Source of the DNA: Pseudomonas sp. M30-35
Lineage (GTDB): Bacteria; Pseudomonadota; Gammaproteobacteria; Pseudomonadales; Pseudomonadaceae
NCBI RefSeq assembly: GCF_002163625.1
Contig: NZ_CP020892.1
Coordinates: forward strand, 1,364,001 to 1,428,000
Direction of reading: 5' to 3'
Length of the DNA: 64,000 bases
The notes beneath the pieces are model-generated. The model ran no database searches. It was not told the origin of the DNA and saw only the letters and a list, made by a program, of their open reading frames with translations. The position numbers and the translations under genes were made by a program. Shown piece by piece: positions 27,469 through 38,388 of this stretch. How positions within the stretch are numbered: the stretch's first letter is position 1; every line of letters starts with the position of its first letter.

Positions 27469-28683
27469 ATGAAATTGCCTATTTACCTCGATTATTCCGC
27501 AACCACGCCGGTTGATCCGCGTGTTGCGCAGAAAATGGTTGAGTGTCTGACAACTGACGGTAACTTCGGTAACCCAGCTTCGCGCTCCCACTTCTTTGGT
27601 TGGAAAGCTGAAGAAGCGGTTGAGAATGCGCGTCGTCAAGTTGCCGAGTTGGTGGGTGCTGACCCGCGCGAGATCGTCTGGACCTCCGGTGCAACCGAGT
27701 CCGATAACCTGGCCATCAAAGGCATCGCCGACTTCTATAAGAGCAAGGGCAAGCACCTTGTTACTTCGAAGATCGAGCACAAGGCGGTCCTCGACACCAT
27801 GCGCCAGCTTGAGCGTGAAGGTTTTGAGGTCACTTACATCGAGCCTGGTGAAGATGGCTTGATTACCCCGGCCATGGTTGAGGCGGCGCTGCGTGAAGAC
27901 ACCATTCTGGTTTCGATCATGCACGTCAACAACGAGATTGGTACGGTCAACGACATTGCCGCTATCGGTGAGCTGACCCGTTCACGTGGGGTTATCTTCC
28001 ACGTTGATGCGGCGCAATCGACTGGCAAGGTTGAAATCAACCTTGAGAATCTCAAAGTTGATCTGATGTCGTTCTCTGCGCATAAAACCTATGGCCCTAA
28101 AGGTGTTGGTGCTCTGTATGTGCGCCGCAAGCCGCGCATTCGTCTGGAAGCACAGACCCACGGTGGCGGTCACGAGCGCGGCATGCGTTCCGGTACATTG
28201 GCGACTCACCAGTGCGTTGGCATGGGTGAAGCGTTCCGTATCGCGAAAGAAGAAATGGTCGCCGAAAACCAGCGTCTGCTGGCCCTGCGTGATCGCTTCT
28301 ATTCGCAGCTTGAGGACATGGAAGAGCTGTACATCAACGGCAGCATGGTTTCTCGCGTACCGCATAACCTCAACCTCAGCTTCAACTATGTTGAAGGTGA
28401 GTCGTTGATTATGGCACTCAAGGATCTGGCTGTTTCGTCAGGCTCTGCCTGTACTTCGGCATCGCTTGAGCCTTCATACGTTCTGCGCGCCTTGGGCCGC
28501 AACGATGAATTGGCACACAGCTCGATTCGCTTCACCTTCGGTCGTTTCAGCACTGAAGAAGAGATTGATTACGCAGCAGCCAAAGTTCGCGACGCAGTTA
28601 CCAAGCTGCGTGAGCTTTCGCCACTGTGGGATATGTTCAAAGAAGGTGTCGATCTGTCCCAAGTTGAATGGGCGGCACACTAA
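27469..28683 (+). CDS. iscS: Cysteine desulfurase
   Basis: A 404-residue PLP enzyme that takes sulfur from L-cysteine and hands it as persulfide to IscU and other acceptors. PLP lysine Lys206 (Ser-Ala-His-Lys-Thr) and the mobile-loop persulfide Cys328 (Ser-Gly-Ser-Ala-Cys-Thr-Ser) align exactly with E. coli IscS, as does the length. It has a GGAGAG ribosome site. Second gene of the isc operon, 50 bases after iscR. Confidence 0.97.
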   Translation: MKLPIYLDYSATTPVDPRVAQKMVECLTTDGNFGNPASRSHFFGWKAEEAVENARRQVAELVGADPREIVWTSGATESDNLAIKGIADFYKSKGKHLVTSKIEHKAVLDTMRQLEREGFEVTYIEPGEDGLITPAMVEAALREDTILVSIMHVNNEIGTVNDIAAIGELTRSRGVIFHVDAAQSTGKVEINLENLKVDLMSFSAHKTYGPKGVGALYVRRKPRIRLEAQTHGGGHERGMRSGTLATHQCVGMGEAFRIAKEEMVAENQRLLALRDRFYSQLEDMEELYINGSMVSRVPHNLNLSFNYVEGESLIMALKDLAVSSGSACTSASLEPSYVLRALGRNDELAHSSIRFTFGRFSTEEEIDYAAAKVRDAVTKLRELSPLWDMFKEGVDLSQVEWAAH

Positions 28684-28724
28684 AGCTGCCGATGAGCGGC
28701 GCCTGATGATTGAGGAATAAGAGC

Positions 28725-29111
28725 ATGGCTTACAGCGAAAAGGTCATTGACCACTACGAAAACCCGCGCAACGTCGGCAAGATGGATGCGCAGGACCCTG
28801 ATGTTGGTACCGGCATGGTCGGTGCTCCAGCGTGCGGCGACGTAATGCGCTTGCAGATCAAGGTTAACGGCGAAGGCGTTATTGAAGACGCCAAGTTCAA
28901 AACTTACGGTTGCGGTTCGGCTATCGCTTCCAGCTCCCTGGCCACTGAGTGGATGAAGGGTAAAACGCTGGATGAAGCTGAAACGATTAAAAACACTCAG
29001 CTCGCTGAAGAGTTGGCGTTGCCGCCAGTTAAAATTCACTGCTCAGTACTCGCCGAGGACGCCATCAAGGCTGCCGTGCGTGACTACAAGCAGAAGAAAG
29101 GTTTGCTCTAA
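28725..29111 (+). CDS. iscU: Fe-S cluster scaffold protein IscU
   Basis: A 128-residue scaffold on which [2Fe-2S] and [4Fe-4S] clusters form. The three ligand cysteines Cys37, Cys63 and Cys106 and the HscA-binding Leu-Pro-Pro-Val-Lys motif at 99-103 are at the canonical positions. The start at ATG 28725 (Met-Ala-Tyr-Ser) follows AGGAATAAG. Forty-one bases after iscS in the same operon. Confidence 0.97.
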   Translation: MAYSEKVIDHYENPRNVGKMDAQDPDVGTGMVGAPACGDVMRLQIKVNGEGVIEDAKFKTYGCGSAIASSSLATEWMKGKTLDEAETIKNTQLAEELALPPVKIHCSVLAEDAIKAAVRDYKQKKGLL

Positions 29112-29123
29112 GGAGGTTTGTCG

Positions 29124-29447
29124 ATGGCTATCAGCATGACCGAAGCCGCCGCCCGGCACGTACAGCGTTCCCTCGATGGGCGCGGTAAAGGTGAGGGCAT
29201 TCGTTTGGCTGTTCGCACGACTGGCTGCTCAGGTTTGGCTTATGTGCTGGAGTTTGTCGATGAAACTGCTGGCGAAGACCAAGTCTTTGAGAGTCACGGG
29301 GTCAAGGTAATTATTGACCCTAAAAGCTTGGTTTACCTCGACGGCACTGAGCTGGATTTCGTCAAGGAAGGTCTGAACGAAGGTTTCAAGTTCAATAACC
29401 CTAACGTACGCGGTGAATGTGGCTGCGGCGAAAGCTTCAACATCTGA
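29124..29447 (+). CDS. iscA: A-type Fe-S carrier IscA
   Basis: A 107-residue A-type carrier that delivers clusters or iron to apo-targets. Ligands Cys35, Cys99 and Cys101 (ending Gly-Glu-Cys-Gly-Cys-Gly-Glu) are in place. I chose the ATG at 29124, which follows AAGGAGG, over the TTG at 29118 because it gives the family start Met-Ala-Ile-Ser-Met-Thr-Glu. It lies between iscU and hscB as in E. coli. Confidence 0.96.
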   Translation: MAISMTEAAARHVQRSLDGRGKGEGIRLAVRTTGCSGLAYVLEFVDETAGEDQVFESHGVKVIIDPKSLVYLDGTELDFVKEGLNEGFKFNNPNVRGECGCGESFNI

Positions 29448-29454
29448 GGCTATT

Positions 29455-29976
29455 GTGGGTACTCCTTGTCACTTCGCTCTATTTGACCTGCAGCCGAGTT
29501 TTCGGCTGGACCTTGATCAACTGGCTACGCGCTATCGTGAGTTGGCGCGTGCGGTTCATCCAGATCGCTTTGCTGATGCCGAGGCGCGTGAGCAGCGTAT
29601 TGCTCTAGAGAAGTCTGCGAGCCTTAATGAGGCGTATCAAACGCTTAAGAATGCGCCGCAGCGTGCCCGTTACTTATTGGCGTTGAGTGGTCCTGAGCTA
29701 CCGCTTGAAGTGACCGTGCATGACCCAGACTTCCTGATGCAGCAGATTCAGTTGCGTGAAGAGCTTGAAGACCTGCAGGACGCCGCAGATATTGACGGTG
29801 TGTTGCAGTTCAAGCGTCGGCTGAAGGTTGCCTCGGATGAGCTGAACGAAAGCTTCGCGGTTTGTTGGGATGATCCTGCTAAGCGTGATGAGGCCGAGCG
29901 CCTGATGCGTCGTATGCAGTTTCTCGACAAGCTTTCCCACGAGGTCCGCCAGTTGGAAGAGCGCCTCGACGATTAA
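29455..29976 (+). CDS. hscB: J-domain co-chaperone HscB
   Basis: A 173-residue J-protein that brings IscU to the HscA chaperone and stimulates its ATPase. The N-terminal J-domain has the diagnostic His-Pro-Asp at about 33-35 (Ala-Val-His-Pro-Asp-Arg-Phe), and the C-terminal three-helix domain binds IscU. It starts at GTG 29455, preceded by GAGG, giving Met-Gly-Thr-Pro-Cys-His-Phe as in other pseudomonads. Seven bases after iscA. Confidence 0.94.
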   Translation: MGTPCHFALFDLQPSFRLDLDQLATRYRELARAVHPDRFADAEAREQRIALEKSASLNEAYQTLKNAPQRARYLLALSGPELPLEVTVHDPDFLMQQIQLREELEDLQDAADIDGVLQFKRRLKVASDELNESFAVCWDDPAKRDEAERLMRRMQFLDKLSHEVRQLEERLDD

Positions 29977-30029
29977 CGCTCGCGCACCTGACCGGGTGCG
30001 CCTGATATTCACAAAAGCACATATAAACC

Positions 30030-31895
30030 ATGGCCTTACTGCAGATCGCTGAGCCCGGACAGAGCCCCCAGCCACACCAGCGTCGGCTGGCAGTTGGGAT
30101 CGACCTGGGTACCACCAATTCGCTAGTTGCTGCGTTGCGCAGCGGCATTTCTGAGTCGTTAGCTGATGCTGCTGGCGAAGTTATCCTGCCGTCAGCTGTG
30201 CGCTATCACGCCGCCCATGTTGAAGTGGGCGAGGGTGCCAAGGCGGCAGCTTCGAGTGACCCGCTCAATACCATTGTTTCGGTTAAGCGCCTGATGGGGC
30301 GCGGCCTTGCTGACGTTAAGCAATTGGGTGAGCAACTGCCTTACCGCTTTGTTGGTGGTGAGTCGCAGATGCCGTCGATCGAAACGGTACAGGGCGCCAA
30401 GAGCCCGGTTGAGGTTTCCGCTGAAATTCTCAAGGTGCTGCGCGACCGCGCCGAACTGACCCTCGGTGGTGAGCTGGTTGGTGCTGTTATCACCGTGCCT
30501 GCATATTTTGATGAAGCGCAACGTCAAGCAACCAAAGATGCGGCGCGTCTTGCCGGGCTGAATGTTTTGCGGTTGCTCAATGAGCCCACTGCAGCAGCTG
30601 TCGCTTACGGCCTTGATCAGAAAGCTGAAGGTGTTGTTGCTATTTACGACTTGGGCGGCGGTACCTTCGATATTTCGATTCTGCGTCTGACTAGTGGTGT
30701 GTTTGAAGTCATGGCTACCGGCGGCGATAGCGCGCTGGGCGGCGATGACTTTGATCACGCGATTGCTAGCTGGATTATCGAGCAGGCCGGTTTATCCGCT
30801 GATATCGATCCAAGTGCCCAGCGCAGTTTGTTAGAGACGGCCTGCGCCGCCAAAGAAGCGTTGACCAGCAGTGATTCGGTTGAAGTGGTTTATCAGCAGT
30901 GGCGCGGTGTGCTGAGCCGCGAGCTGTTTGAAGCACTGATCGAACCAATGGTTGCGCGCAGCCTTAAAGCTTGTCGCCGTGCTGTGCGTGACTCGGGTGT
31001 CGAGTTGGATGAAGTTGGCGCCGTGGTGATGGTTGGCGGCTCAACGCGAGTGCCGCGTGTGCGTCAGGCTGTTGCTGAAATGTTTGCGCGTCAGCCGTTG
31101 ACGGATATCGATCCGGACCAAGTGGTTGCTATTGGGGCGGCGATTCAGGCCGATGCCCTGGCGGGTAATAAGCGTGGCGACGGTGAGGAACTGTTGCTGC
31201 TCGATGTGATTCCGTTGTCGCTAGGTCTGGAGACCATGGGCGGGCTGATGGAAAAAATCATTCCGCGTAACACCACAATACCCGTTGCTCGTGCCCAGGA
31301 TTTCACCACCTACAAAGATGGTCAAAGCGCGATGATGGTGCACGTGCTGCAGGGTGAGCGTGAGCTAATCAGTGATTGCCGCTCGCTGGCACGCTTTGAA
31401 TTGCGTGGCATTCCGCCGATGGTGGCAGGCGCCGCGAAGATTCGTGTGACCTTCCAGGTCGATGCCGACGGTTTGCTAAGCGTTGCCGCCCGTGAGCTCG
31501 GCTCTGGCGTCGAGGCGAGCATTCAGGTTAAGCCTTCCTATGGCCTGACAGATGATCAGGTCGCGAAAATGCTCCAGGACTCATTCAGTAATGCTGGTGA
31601 TGATAAACAAGCGCGGGTTCTGCGTGAGCAGCAGGTTGATGCGAAACGCCTGCTTGAAGCGGTCGAAGTCGCGCTGGCAGCCGATGGTGAGCGTTTGCTG
31701 GACAGCGAAGAGCGTCTGGCAATCGATGCCCAGGTTGAACTGTTGCGCGAATTGATAGATGGCGCCGACGGTTTAGCCCTTGAGCAGCAAACGAAACGAT
31801 TGACCCAAGTGACCGATGCGTTTGCCGCGCGTCGTTTGGATTCCACGGTAAAAGCCGCGTTGGCAGGCCGTAGTCTTAACGAGATTGAGGAATAA
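30030..31895 (+). CDS. hscA: Hsp70-type Fe-S chaperone HscA
   Basis: A 621-residue DnaK-family chaperone dedicated to IscU. The N-terminal ATPase domain begins Gly-Ile-Asp-Leu-Gly-Thr-Thr-Asn-Ser (about 23-31), with [13 protein letters not shown] in the middle, and the substrate-binding domain lies past residue 390. It drives cluster release from IscU to acceptors using ATP. Fifty-three bases after hscB; fdx follows after two bases. Confidence 0.96.
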   Translation: MALLQIAEPGQSPQPHQRRLAVGIDLGTTNSLVAALRSGISESLADAAGEVILPSAVRYHAAHVEVGEGAKAAASSDPLNTIVSVKRLMGRGLADVKQLGEQLPYRFVGGESQMPSIETVQGAKSPVEVSAEILKVLRDRAELTLGGELVGAVITVPAYFDEAQRQATKDAARLAGLNVLRLLNEPTAAAVAYGLDQKAEGVVAIYDLGGGTFDISILRLTSGVFEVMATGGDSALGGDDFDHAIASWIIEQAGLSADIDPSAQRSLLETACAAKEALTSSDSVEVVYQQWRGVLSRELFEALIEPMVARSLKACRRAVRDSGVELDEVGAVVMVGGSTRVPRVRQAVAEMFARQPLTDIDPDQVVAIGAAIQADALAGNKRGDGEELLLLDVIPLSLGLETMGGLMEKIIPRNTTIPVARAQDFTTYKDGQSAMMVHVLQGERELISDCRSLARFELRGIPPMVAGAAKIRVTFQVDADGLLSVAARELGSGVEASIQVKPSYGLTDDQVAKMLQDSFSNAGDDKQARVLREQQVDAKRLLEAVEVALAADGERLLDSEERLAIDAQVELLRELIDGADGLALEQQTKRLTQVTDAFAARRLDSTVKAALAGRSLNEIEE

Positions 31896-31897
31896 GC

Positions 31898-32236
31898 ATG
31901 ACCCAGTTGATTTTCCTGCCGCACGCCGAGCATTGCCCAGAGGGTGCGGTTTTCGAGGCTCAGCCTGGTGAAACTGTGTTGAATGCGGCGCTGCGCAATG
32001 GCATCCATATTGAACACGCGTGTGAAAAGTCATGCGCGTGCACAACCTGCCACGTAGTGGTTCGTGAAGGTTTCAATTCGCTTGAAGCTTCCGACGAGCT
32101 GGAAGACGACATGCTCGACAAAGCCTGGGGTCTGGAGCCTAATTCGCGCTTATCTTGCCAAGTGGTCGTGGGTGAAGAAGACATGGTCATCGAAATCCCG
32201 AAATACACCATCAATCAGGTTTCTGAAGGCCACTAA
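31898..32236 (+). CDS. fdx: ISC [2Fe-2S] ferredoxin
   Basis: A 112-residue adrenodoxin-type ferredoxin. The cluster ligands Cys42, Cys48, Cys51 and Cys87 are at the same positions as in E. coli Fdx, and the extra conserved Cys46 is present. It supplies electrons for sulfur reduction or cluster coupling on IscU. Two bases after hscA, eleven before iscX. Confidence 0.96.
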   Translation: MTQLIFLPHAEHCPEGAVFEAQPGETVLNAALRNGIHIEHACEKSCACTTCHVVVREGFNSLEASDELEDDMLDKAWGLEPNSRLSCQVVVGEEDMVIEIPKYTINQVSEGH

Positions 32237-32247
32237 GGAGCATCACC

Positions 32248-32448
32248 ATGAGCATTAAATGGTCTGATGTGCTGGAAATTGCCATTCAGCTGGCAGAGAG
32301 CAAGCCGGACGTTGACCCGCGCTACGTTAACTTCGTCGATCTGCACCGTTGGGTAGTCGAACTGCCGGAATTTTCAGATGACGCTCAGCGTGGCGGAGAG
32401 AAGGTTCTTGAAGCTATTCAGGCAGCCTGGATCGAAGAAGCTGACTGA
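32248..32448 (+). CDS. iscX: ISC accessory protein IscX
   Basis: A 66-residue acidic protein with the Lys-Trp-Ser-Asp-Val-Leu-Glu-Ile-Ala start and the Asp-Pro-Arg-Tyr-Val-Asn-Phe-Val-Asp-Leu iron-binding face of the IscX (YfhJ) family. It modulates the desulfurase and may carry iron. AAGGAG precedes the ATG. Last gene of the isc operon, which is complete here (iscRSUA-hscBA-fdx-iscX). Confidence 0.95.
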   Translation: MSIKWSDVLEIAIQLAESKPDVDPRYVNFVDLHRWVVELPEFSDDAQRGGEKVLEAIQAAWIEEAD

Positions 32449-32501
32449 TTTTTGACCCAAGGCAGTGCGCCGTCAGGCGCGAGCCCTACGCATTTCCCTA
32501 G

Positions 32502-32524
32502 AACCCGCGTATAATTCGCGGGTT
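32502..32524 (+). promoter_or_regulatory. Palindrome carrying the ndk -10 element
   Basis: An 8-base inverted repeat AACCCGCG / CGCGGGTT has a perfect TATAAT plus T as its 7-base loop, followed by TAATTTTT. It could be a -10 element for ndk, a terminator for isc, or both. I find no good -35 at 17 bases. Confidence 0.5.
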
Positions 32525-32561
32525 TAATTTTTCGCTTTAATCCTCTTTTTTGGAGTTTCAC

Positions 32562-32993
32562 ATGGCTGTTGAACGTACTTTCTCTATCATCAAACCAGAC
32601 GCAGTAGCTAAAAATGTCGTCGGCGAGATCGTTACCCGCTTCGAAAAAGCAGGTCTGCGCGTTGTTGCATCGAAAATGGTTCAGTTGTCCGAGCGCGAAG
32701 CTGGCGGTTTCTACGCTGAGCACAGCGAGCGCGGCTTCTTCAAGGACCTGGTTGCATTCATGACCTCCGGTCCGGTTATCGTTCAGGTTCTGGAAGGCGA
32801 AGGCGCCATCCTGAAAAACCGTGAACTGATGGGCGCTACCAACCCTAAAGAAGCAGCTGCTGGCACTATCCGTGCTGATTTTGCTGTTTCTATCGACGAA
32901 AACGCTGTTCACGGTTCGGATTCCGAAGCGTCAGCTGCTCGCGAAATCGCTTACTTCTTCGCCTCTACTGAGGTGTGCGCTCGCATTCGCTAA
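32562..32993 (+). CDS. ndk: Nucleoside diphosphate kinase
   Basis: A 143-residue enzyme that equalises nucleoside di- and triphosphate pools through a phosphohistidine. The catalytic His117 in Asn-Ala-Val-His-Gly-Ser-Asp is in place, as are the N-terminal [10 protein letters not shown] motif and Lys11. The ATG at 32562 follows TTGGAG. It lies between isc and rlmN as in other pseudomonads. Confidence 0.97.
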   Translation: MAVERTFSIIKPDAVAKNVVGEIVTRFEKAGLRVVASKMVQLSEREAGGFYAEHSERGFFKDLVAFMTSGPVIVQVLEGEGAILKNRELMGATNPKEAAAGTIRADFAVSIDENAVHGSDSEASAAREIAYFFASTEVCARIR

Positions 32994-33016
32994 GCGAATC
33001 GAGTGAAGGTGAAACC

Positions 33017-34165
33017 ATGACTATTGCGACCGGTAAAATTAATCTTCTGGGTCTGACCCAGCAGGAAATGGAACAATTCTTCGACAGTATCGGCGAGAAG
33101 CGTTTCCGTGCCGGTCAGATAATGAAGTGGATTCACCACTTTGGTATCGATGATTTCGATGCCATGAGTAATGTCAGCAAGGTCTTGCGCGAAAAGCTCA
33201 AGGCCTGTGCTGAAATTCGCGGCCCGGAAGTGGTCAGCGAAGATATTTCCACCGATGGCACCCGCAAGTGGGTGGTTCGCGTGGCATCCGGTAGTTGTGT
33301 TGAAACCGTGTATATCCCGCAGGGCGCTCGTGGCACCTTATGTGTGTCGTCGCAGGCCGGTTGTGCGTTGGATTGCAGTTTCTGCTCCACCGGTAAACAA
33401 GGCTTTAACAGCGACCTTACCGCCGCCGAGATTATTGGTCAGGTCTGGATAGCAAACAAATCATTCGGCTCTCAGCCCGCGAAAGTTGATCGCGCCGTCA
33501 CCAACGTGGTGATGATGGGCATGGGTGAGCCGTTACTGAATTTTGACAATGTCGTCGCCTCGATGAAAATCATGATGGACGACCTTGGTTATGGCATTTC
33601 CAAGCGCAAGGTGACGTTGTCTACCTCGGGCGTGGTGCCAATGATCGATAAGCTGGCGGGCGAGATCGACGTCTCCCTGGCGCTGTCGCTGCATGCGCCG
33701 AACGATGCGCTGCGCAACCAGTTGGTTCCGATCAACAAGAAGTACCCGCTGGAAATGCTCCTCGCAGCATGCAAGCGTTATGTTTCGGGTTTGGGCGAGA
33801 AGCGCGTGTTGACTATCGAATACACCCTGCTCAAGGATGTGAACGATAAGATTGAGCATGCTGAGGAAATGATCGCACTTCTCAAAGATGTACCTTGCAA
33901 GATCAATCTGATTCCGTTTAATCCCTTTCCTTTCTCGGGATATGAGCGGCCGAGCAACAATGCGATACGCCGTTTCCAAGACCTGCTGCACAAAGCAGGG
34001 CACAATGTCACTGTGCGTACAACGCGTGGAGAGGACATTGATGCCGCTTGTGGCCAGTTGGTTGGCCAAGTGATGGATCGTACTCGCCGCAGCGAACGTT
34101 ATATCGCCGTGCGTGAATTGAGCAGCGAGGCAGAGTCGCCACGTTCCACCGCAAACACAAATTAG
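33017..34165 (+). CDS. rlmN: 23S rRNA/tRNA adenine-C2 methyltransferase
   Basis: A 382-residue radical-SAM enzyme that methylates C2 of A2503 in 23S rRNA and A37 in some tRNAs. The [4Fe-4S] motif Cys116-x3-Cys120-x2-Cys123 (Cys-Ala-Leu-Asp-Cys-Ser-Phe-Cys) is intact, as is Met-Gly-Met-Gly-Glu-Pro. The ATG at 33017 follows GAAGGTG and gives the normal length; the upstream in-frame codons overlap ndk. It relies on the Fe-S machinery encoded just upstream. Confidence 0.95.
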   Translation: MTIATGKINLLGLTQQEMEQFFDSIGEKRFRAGQIMKWIHHFGIDDFDAMSNVSKVLREKLKACAEIRGPEVVSEDISTDGTRKWVVRVASGSCVETVYIPQGARGTLCVSSQAGCALDCSFCSTGKQGFNSDLTAAEIIGQVWIANKSFGSQPAKVDRAVTNVVMMGMGEPLLNFDNVVASMKIMMDDLGYGISKRKVTLSTSGVVPMIDKLAGEIDVSLALSLHAPNDALRNQLVPINKKYPLEMLLAACKRYVSGLGEKRVLTIEYTLLKDVNDKIEHAEEMIALLKDVPCKINLIPFNPFPFSGYERPSNNAIRRFQDLLHKAGHNVTVRTTRGEDIDAACGQLVGQVMDRTRRSERYIAVRELSSEAESPRSTANTN

Positions 34166-34179
34166 AAGAGAGGAAATCC

Positions 34180-34938
34180 ATGACCCTGCGCCCCGCGCTG
34201 TTCTTGTTACTTGCCAGCCTGCTTGCTGGCTGTGTTACCACCGGTGATGTTGATCCGATGAGGAGCGCAAAGGGTCGTGAAGAAGCACGGGATGCCTACA
34301 TTCAGCTTGGCATAGGTTACATTCAGCAAGGTGCGAGCGAACGCGCCAAGGTGCCGCTGAAGAAGGCGCTTGAGATTGATTCAGCCAGTGCCGATGCGCA
34401 TGCCGCGTTAGCGTTTGTGTTCCAGCTTGAAATGGAGCCCCAACTGGCTGATGAACATTACAAAAGAGCCATTTCAGAGCGTCCGAACGATGCACGGTTG
34501 TTGAATAATTACGGCAGCTTTCTGTTTGAGCAAAAGCGTTACGACGAAGCGCTGGAACGTTACAAGCAAGCCGCGCAAGATAACCTCTACCAAGAACGTT
34601 CGCGGGTATTTGAGAATCTCGGTGTAACCTCTTTAGCGCTTAATCAGACTGAGCAAGCAAAAAAGTACTTCCAGCGCACGCTGCGCTTGAATAGTCGCCA
34701 GCCGCGCGCGTTATTTGCGATGGCTGAGATATCGTACAAAGAGCAGGACTACGTGTCAGCGCGTCGTTACTACGATAGCTTTAGTCTTATTAGTGAGCAA
34801 AACGCTGAAAGCCTGTTGTTAGGTGCGCGTCTTGCCAAAATATTTGAAGACCGCAATAAGTCAGCAAGTTTAGGTCTGCAACTAAAACGTTTGTATCCCG
34901 GCACTGCGGAATACAAGCAATACCTGTCGGAGCAATGA
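34180..34938 (+). CDS. pilW: Type IV pilus biogenesis/stability lipoprotein PilW (PilF)
   Basis: A 252-residue pilotin-type lipoprotein. The lipobox Leu-Leu-Ala-Gly-Cys is at 14-18, with Val at +2, typical of outer-membrane sorting. Six tetratricopeptide repeats span about 38-250. In P. aeruginosa (PilF) it is needed to assemble the PilQ secretin, so the organism likely makes type IV pili. AGAGAGGAA precedes the start. It ends inside rodZ (four-base overlap). Confidence 0.93.
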   Translation: MTLRPALFLLLASLLAGCVTTGDVDPMRSAKGREEARDAYIQLGIGYIQQGASERAKVPLKKALEIDSASADAHAALAFVFQLEMEPQLADEHYKRAISERPNDARLLNNYGSFLFEQKRYDEALERYKQAAQDNLYQERSRVFENLGVTSLALNQTEQAKKYFQRTLRLNSRQPRALFAMAEISYKEQDYVSARRYYDSFSLISEQNAESLLLGARLAKIFEDRNKSASLGLQLKRLYPGTAEYKQYLSEQ

Positions 34939-35930
34939 TGAAATCGGCGCCACCTGAAGCTATAGCAGCAAATCGCGTCAATCCCGGTGAAACTCTGCGC
35001 ATTGCGCGAGAGGCCAAAAACTGGTCGATTGTAGAGGTCGCCGCACAGCTTAATTTGACCCCCGAGCGTCTCGGTCAGATTGAAGCAGGCGCATTCGATA
35101 AACTGCCGGGCACTACATTCGCCCGTGGTTACCTGCGTACTTATGCAAAGCTATTGGGTGTTGATCAGACAGAAATTGTTAAAGAGTTTGATCAGTTCAC
35201 CGGCAGCAGTGTTGCGGCTAGCAATGTGCAGAGTCTGGGACGCATCGAAGAGCCGGTTAACTATTCGCAGAAAGTTTTGCGATTTGTCAGCTTTGCCATG
35301 CTGGTTGTCTTGGGCACCGTAGGTTTCTTCTGGTGGCAAGAACAGGCCGAACGCCAGGCCGACGATGCTGCAGTTGCTGGCATCGAGCATGTTGAAGTTG
35401 AAGGTGCCGATGGTTCAACCCAGATTCATACCTTGGATGAGCCAGAGGATCAGGCGGTTATTGCTGCTCAGAATGAAACTCAACTGGAACTGCCGAGCGC
35501 CAGCGACACGCTTGCCGAGCCTCCTGAGTCGGGAGTGGCTGTGGACGCAGCTGATGCTGAAGTAGTGGTTGACTCTACGCCGACTGCTGGCGTGGCGAGT
35601 TCTGCACCTACAGCTGAGCCTGTGACGCCTGACGCAGACGCTCAGGCGCCTGCTACTGAAGCCGCGGCCGCACCGGCTGTGGCTGCTGGTGAAGGTAACG
35701 TCAATATCGATTTCAGCGCAAATTGCTGGCTGCAACTGACAGACGCCAACGGCAAAGTGGTTTACAGCGGTTTGAAGAAAAAAGGTGAAAGCCTAAACGT
35801 TACTGGTAAAGCACCTTTAGAACTGCGTTTGGGTTTTGCGAGCGGTGCACAGGTTACTTATAACGGTCAGGCTGTTGATGTCGCGCCTTACGCAACTGGC
35901 GAAACTGCACGCCTGAAACTGGGGCTTTAA
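34935..35930 (+). CDS. rodZ: Cytoskeleton protein RodZ
   Basis: A 331-residue bitopic membrane protein that links MreB to the cell-wall machinery and helps keep the rod shape. It has a cytoplasmic helix-turn-helix (about 18-85), one membrane helix at 114-134, an Ala/Pro/Glu/Asp-rich periplasmic linker (about 140-255) and a C-terminal DUF4115 beta domain (about 258-330). Start ATG 34935; the adjacent ATG 34938 is equally possible. It overlaps pilW and sits three bases before ispG. Confidence 0.92.
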   Translation: MMKSAPPEAIAANRVNPGETLRIAREAKNWSIVEVAAQLNLTPERLGQIEAGAFDKLPGTTFARGYLRTYAKLLGVDQTEIVKEFDQFTGSSVAASNVQSLGRIEEPVNYSQKVLRFVSFAMLVVLGTVGFFWWQEQAERQADDAAVAGIEHVEVEGADGSTQIHTLDEPEDQAVIAAQNETQLELPSASDTLAEPPESGVAVDAADAEVVVDSTPTAGVASSAPTAEPVTPDADAQAPATEAAAAPAVAAGEGNVNIDFSANCWLQLTDANGKVVYSGLKKKGESLNVTGKAPLELRLGFASGAQVTYNGQAVDVAPYATGETARLKLGL

Positions 35931-35933
35931 CTC

Positions 35934-37046
35934 ATGCATGGCGAATCACCGATCAAGCGTCGCTTGTCGCGTAAAATCTGGGTTGGCTCTGTACCGGTAG
36001 GTGGCGATTCGCCCATTTCGGTACAAAGCATGACTAACACCGATACCAACGATGTGGCGGCCACTGTCGCGCAGATTCGTCGTTTGGAAGAGGCCGGTGC
36101 TGACATCGTGCGCGTGTCAGTCCCCGACATGGATGCCGCGGAGGCATTCGGCAAGATTAAGAAGCAAGTGAATCTGCCGCTGGTCGCAGATATCCACTTC
36201 GATTACCTGATCGCCCTGCGCGTGGCGGAGTTGGGTGTCGATTGTTTGCGAATCAACCCGGGCAACATCGGACGTGAAGATCGCGTGCGTGCAGTGGTTG
36301 AAGCGGCGCGTGACAAAGGCATTCCAATCCGTATTGGGGTCAACGCCGGTTCGCTGGAAAAAGACCTGCAAAAGAAATATGGCGAACCGACCCCAGAAGC
36401 TTTGGTTGAGTCAGCGTTGCGCCATGTTGAGCACCTCGATCGGCTGAATTTCCCTGATTTCAAAGTCAGTGTTAAAGCCTCGGATGTGTTTATGGCGGTA
36501 GCGGCTTACCGCCTGCTGGCGACGCAAATCGAGCAACCTTTGCACTTGGGTATCACTGAGGCCGGAGGTTTACGTTCCGGTACGGTAAAATCATCAGTTG
36601 GCTTGGGCATGCTGCTTGCGGACGGGATTGGCGATACTATTCGCATCTCGCTGGCGGCTGATCCGGTAGAAGAAATCAAAGTTGGTTTCGATATCCTCAA
36701 GTCATTGCGTCTGCGTTCGCGCGGTATCAACTTCATCGCTTGCCCGAGTTGTTCGCGGCAGAATTTTGATGTGGTTAAAACCATGAACGACCTGGAGGGT
36801 CGCTTGGATGACCTGCTGGTGCCGCTGGATGTTGCGGTAATTGGTTGTGTGGTCAATGGACCAGGTGAGGCAAAAGAGGCGCACATCGGCTTGACGGGTG
36901 GCTCGCCAAACAACCTTATCTACATTGATGGCAAGCCTGCACAAAAACTGAATAACGAAAACCTCGTGGATAACCTAGAAAAGTTGATCCGTGAGAAAGC
37001 AGCTGAAAAGCTCGCAGCAGATGCCGCTGTGATTGTTCGCAGCTAA
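35934..37046 (+). CDS. ispG: 4-hydroxy-3-methylbut-2-enyl diphosphate synthase (flavodoxin/ferredoxin)
   Basis: A 370-residue [4Fe-4S] enzyme of the non-mevalonate isoprenoid route, converting MEcPP to HMBPP. The N-terminal TIM barrel begins with [12 protein letters not shown], and the C-terminal cluster domain has Cys-Pro-Ser-Cys-Ser-Arg and Gly-Cys-Val-Val-Asn-Gly-Pro-Gly-Glu, supplying the three Cys and the Glu that bind the cluster. Three bases after rodZ, 25 bases before hisS. Confidence 0.96.
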   Translation: MHGESPIKRRLSRKIWVGSVPVGGDSPISVQSMTNTDTNDVAATVAQIRRLEEAGADIVRVSVPDMDAAEAFGKIKKQVNLPLVADIHFDYLIALRVAELGVDCLRINPGNIGREDRVRAVVEAARDKGIPIRIGVNAGSLEKDLQKKYGEPTPEALVESALRHVEHLDRLNFPDFKVSVKASDVFMAVAAYRLLATQIEQPLHLGITEAGGLRSGTVKSSVGLGMLLADGIGDTIRISLAADPVEEIKVGFDILKSLRLRSRGINFIACPSCSRQNFDVVKTMNDLEGRLDDLLVPLDVAVIGCVVNGPGEAKEAHIGLTGGSPNNLIYIDGKPAQKLNNENLVDNLEKLIREKAAEKLAADAAVIVRS

Positions 37047-37071
37047 GAGCTTTGACGTCTAAGGAATTGAA

Positions 37072-38361
37072 TTGAGTAAGCCCCTGCAAGCCATTCGTGG
37101 CATGAACGACATCCTGCCAGAGCAAACTCCGCTGTGGCGCTATTTTGAAGCCACCGTTGCAGGTCTGTTGGATGGCTACGGCTATCGTCAGATTCGGATG
37201 CCTATTGTTGAGTTCACCGAGCTGTTTAAGCGCTCGATTGGTGAAGTCACCGATATCGTTGAAAAAGAGATGTACACCTTCGAAGACCGTAATGGTGACT
37301 CACTGACCTTGCGTCCAGAAGGTACGGCTGCGTGCGTGCGTGCGGTGCTTGAGCATGGTTTGTCCGGTGGCGGTCAGGTCCAGAAGCTCTGGTACATCGG
37401 GCAAATGTTTCGCCACGAACGTCCACAGAAAGGCCGTTATCGTCAATTCCACCAGATCGGTCTTGAGGTTTTTAATCTTGACGGTCCGGATATCGATGCC
37501 GAACTGATCATGCTGACGTGGCGCCTGTGGAAGCTGCTCGGCATTCGTGACTCGGTAAAGCTTGAACTCAATAGCCTGGGCACCAGTGAAGCGCGTGCGG
37601 TTTACCGTGGCGACTTGGTTGAGTATTTGACCGCGCGGATCGATCAGCTTGATGAAGACAGCCGTCGTCGGCTTTCGAGCAACCCGCTACGTATCCTCGA
37701 CAGTAAGTCACCAGAGACTCAGGCACTGCTGGTTGATGCGCCCAAGCTTGAAAACTATCTGGATGAAGAGTCGCGCGTGCATTTCGCCGGGCTCAAGGCG
37801 CGTCTTGACGCTGCTGGCATTCCCTATGTGATAAATCCGAAGCTGGTTCGTGGTCTCGACTACTACAGCAAAACCGTATTTGAGTGGGTAACCGATAAAC
37901 TGGGTGCGCAAGGCACCGTTTGCGCTGGCGGTCGGTATGATGGGCTGGTTGAGCAGATGGGCGGTAAGCCGACCACCGGTGTTGGTTTCGCCATGGGCAT
38001 CGAACGTCTTATCCTGTTGATCGAGACACTTGATAAAGTGCCTGCTGAAATCGCGCGTACCGTCGATGTGTACCTGTGTGCTTTAGGTGATGCTGCTGAA
38101 CTTGCAGCAATCCCGTTGGCCGAGCAATTGCGCGACAAAATCCCAGGTTTGCGCCTGCAAGTTAATGCGGGCGCTGGCAGTTTCAAAAGCCAGTTGAAAA
38201 AAGCTGACAAGAGCGGTGCGTTATTCGCTCTGGTCATGGGGGAAGACGAACTGGCCCAGCAAGTGGTAGGTTGCAAGCCGCTGCGCGGTCAGGGTGAACA
38301 AAACAGCATTGCTTGGGATGTTCTTGCAGAACATCTGGCAACCAGCCTCAAACAGGCTTAA
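37072..38361 (+). CDS. hisS: Histidyl-tRNA synthetase
   Basis: A 429-residue class II aminoacyl-tRNA synthetase. It starts [11 protein letters not shown], has motif 2 Phe-Arg-His-Glu-Arg-Pro-Gln, the histidine-specific Leu-Val-Arg-Gly-Leu-Asp-Tyr-Tyr, motif 3 [10 protein letters not shown], and a C-terminal anticodon-binding domain. Start is a TTG at 37072 with AAGGA eight bases before it; no ATG gives the family N-terminus. Confidence 0.95.
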   Translation: MSKPLQAIRGMNDILPEQTPLWRYFEATVAGLLDGYGYRQIRMPIVEFTELFKRSIGEVTDIVEKEMYTFEDRNGDSLTLRPEGTAACVRAVLEHGLSGGGQVQKLWYIGQMFRHERPQKGRYRQFHQIGLEVFNLDGPDIDAELIMLTWRLWKLLGIRDSVKLELNSLGTSEARAVYRGDLVEYLTARIDQLDEDSRRRLSSNPLRILDSKSPETQALLVDAPKLENYLDEESRVHFAGLKARLDAAGIPYVINPKLVRGLDYYSKTVFEWVTDKLGAQGTVCAGGRYDGLVEQMGGKPTTGVGFAMGIERLILLIETLDKVPAEIARTVDVYLCALGDAAELAAIPLAEQLRDKIPGLRLQVNAGAGSFKSQLKKADKSGALFALVMGEDELAQQVVGCKPLRGQGEQNSIAWDVLAEHLATSLKQA

Positions 38362-38388
38362 GCGAATTAGCGAATAAGGAGTATTGGG

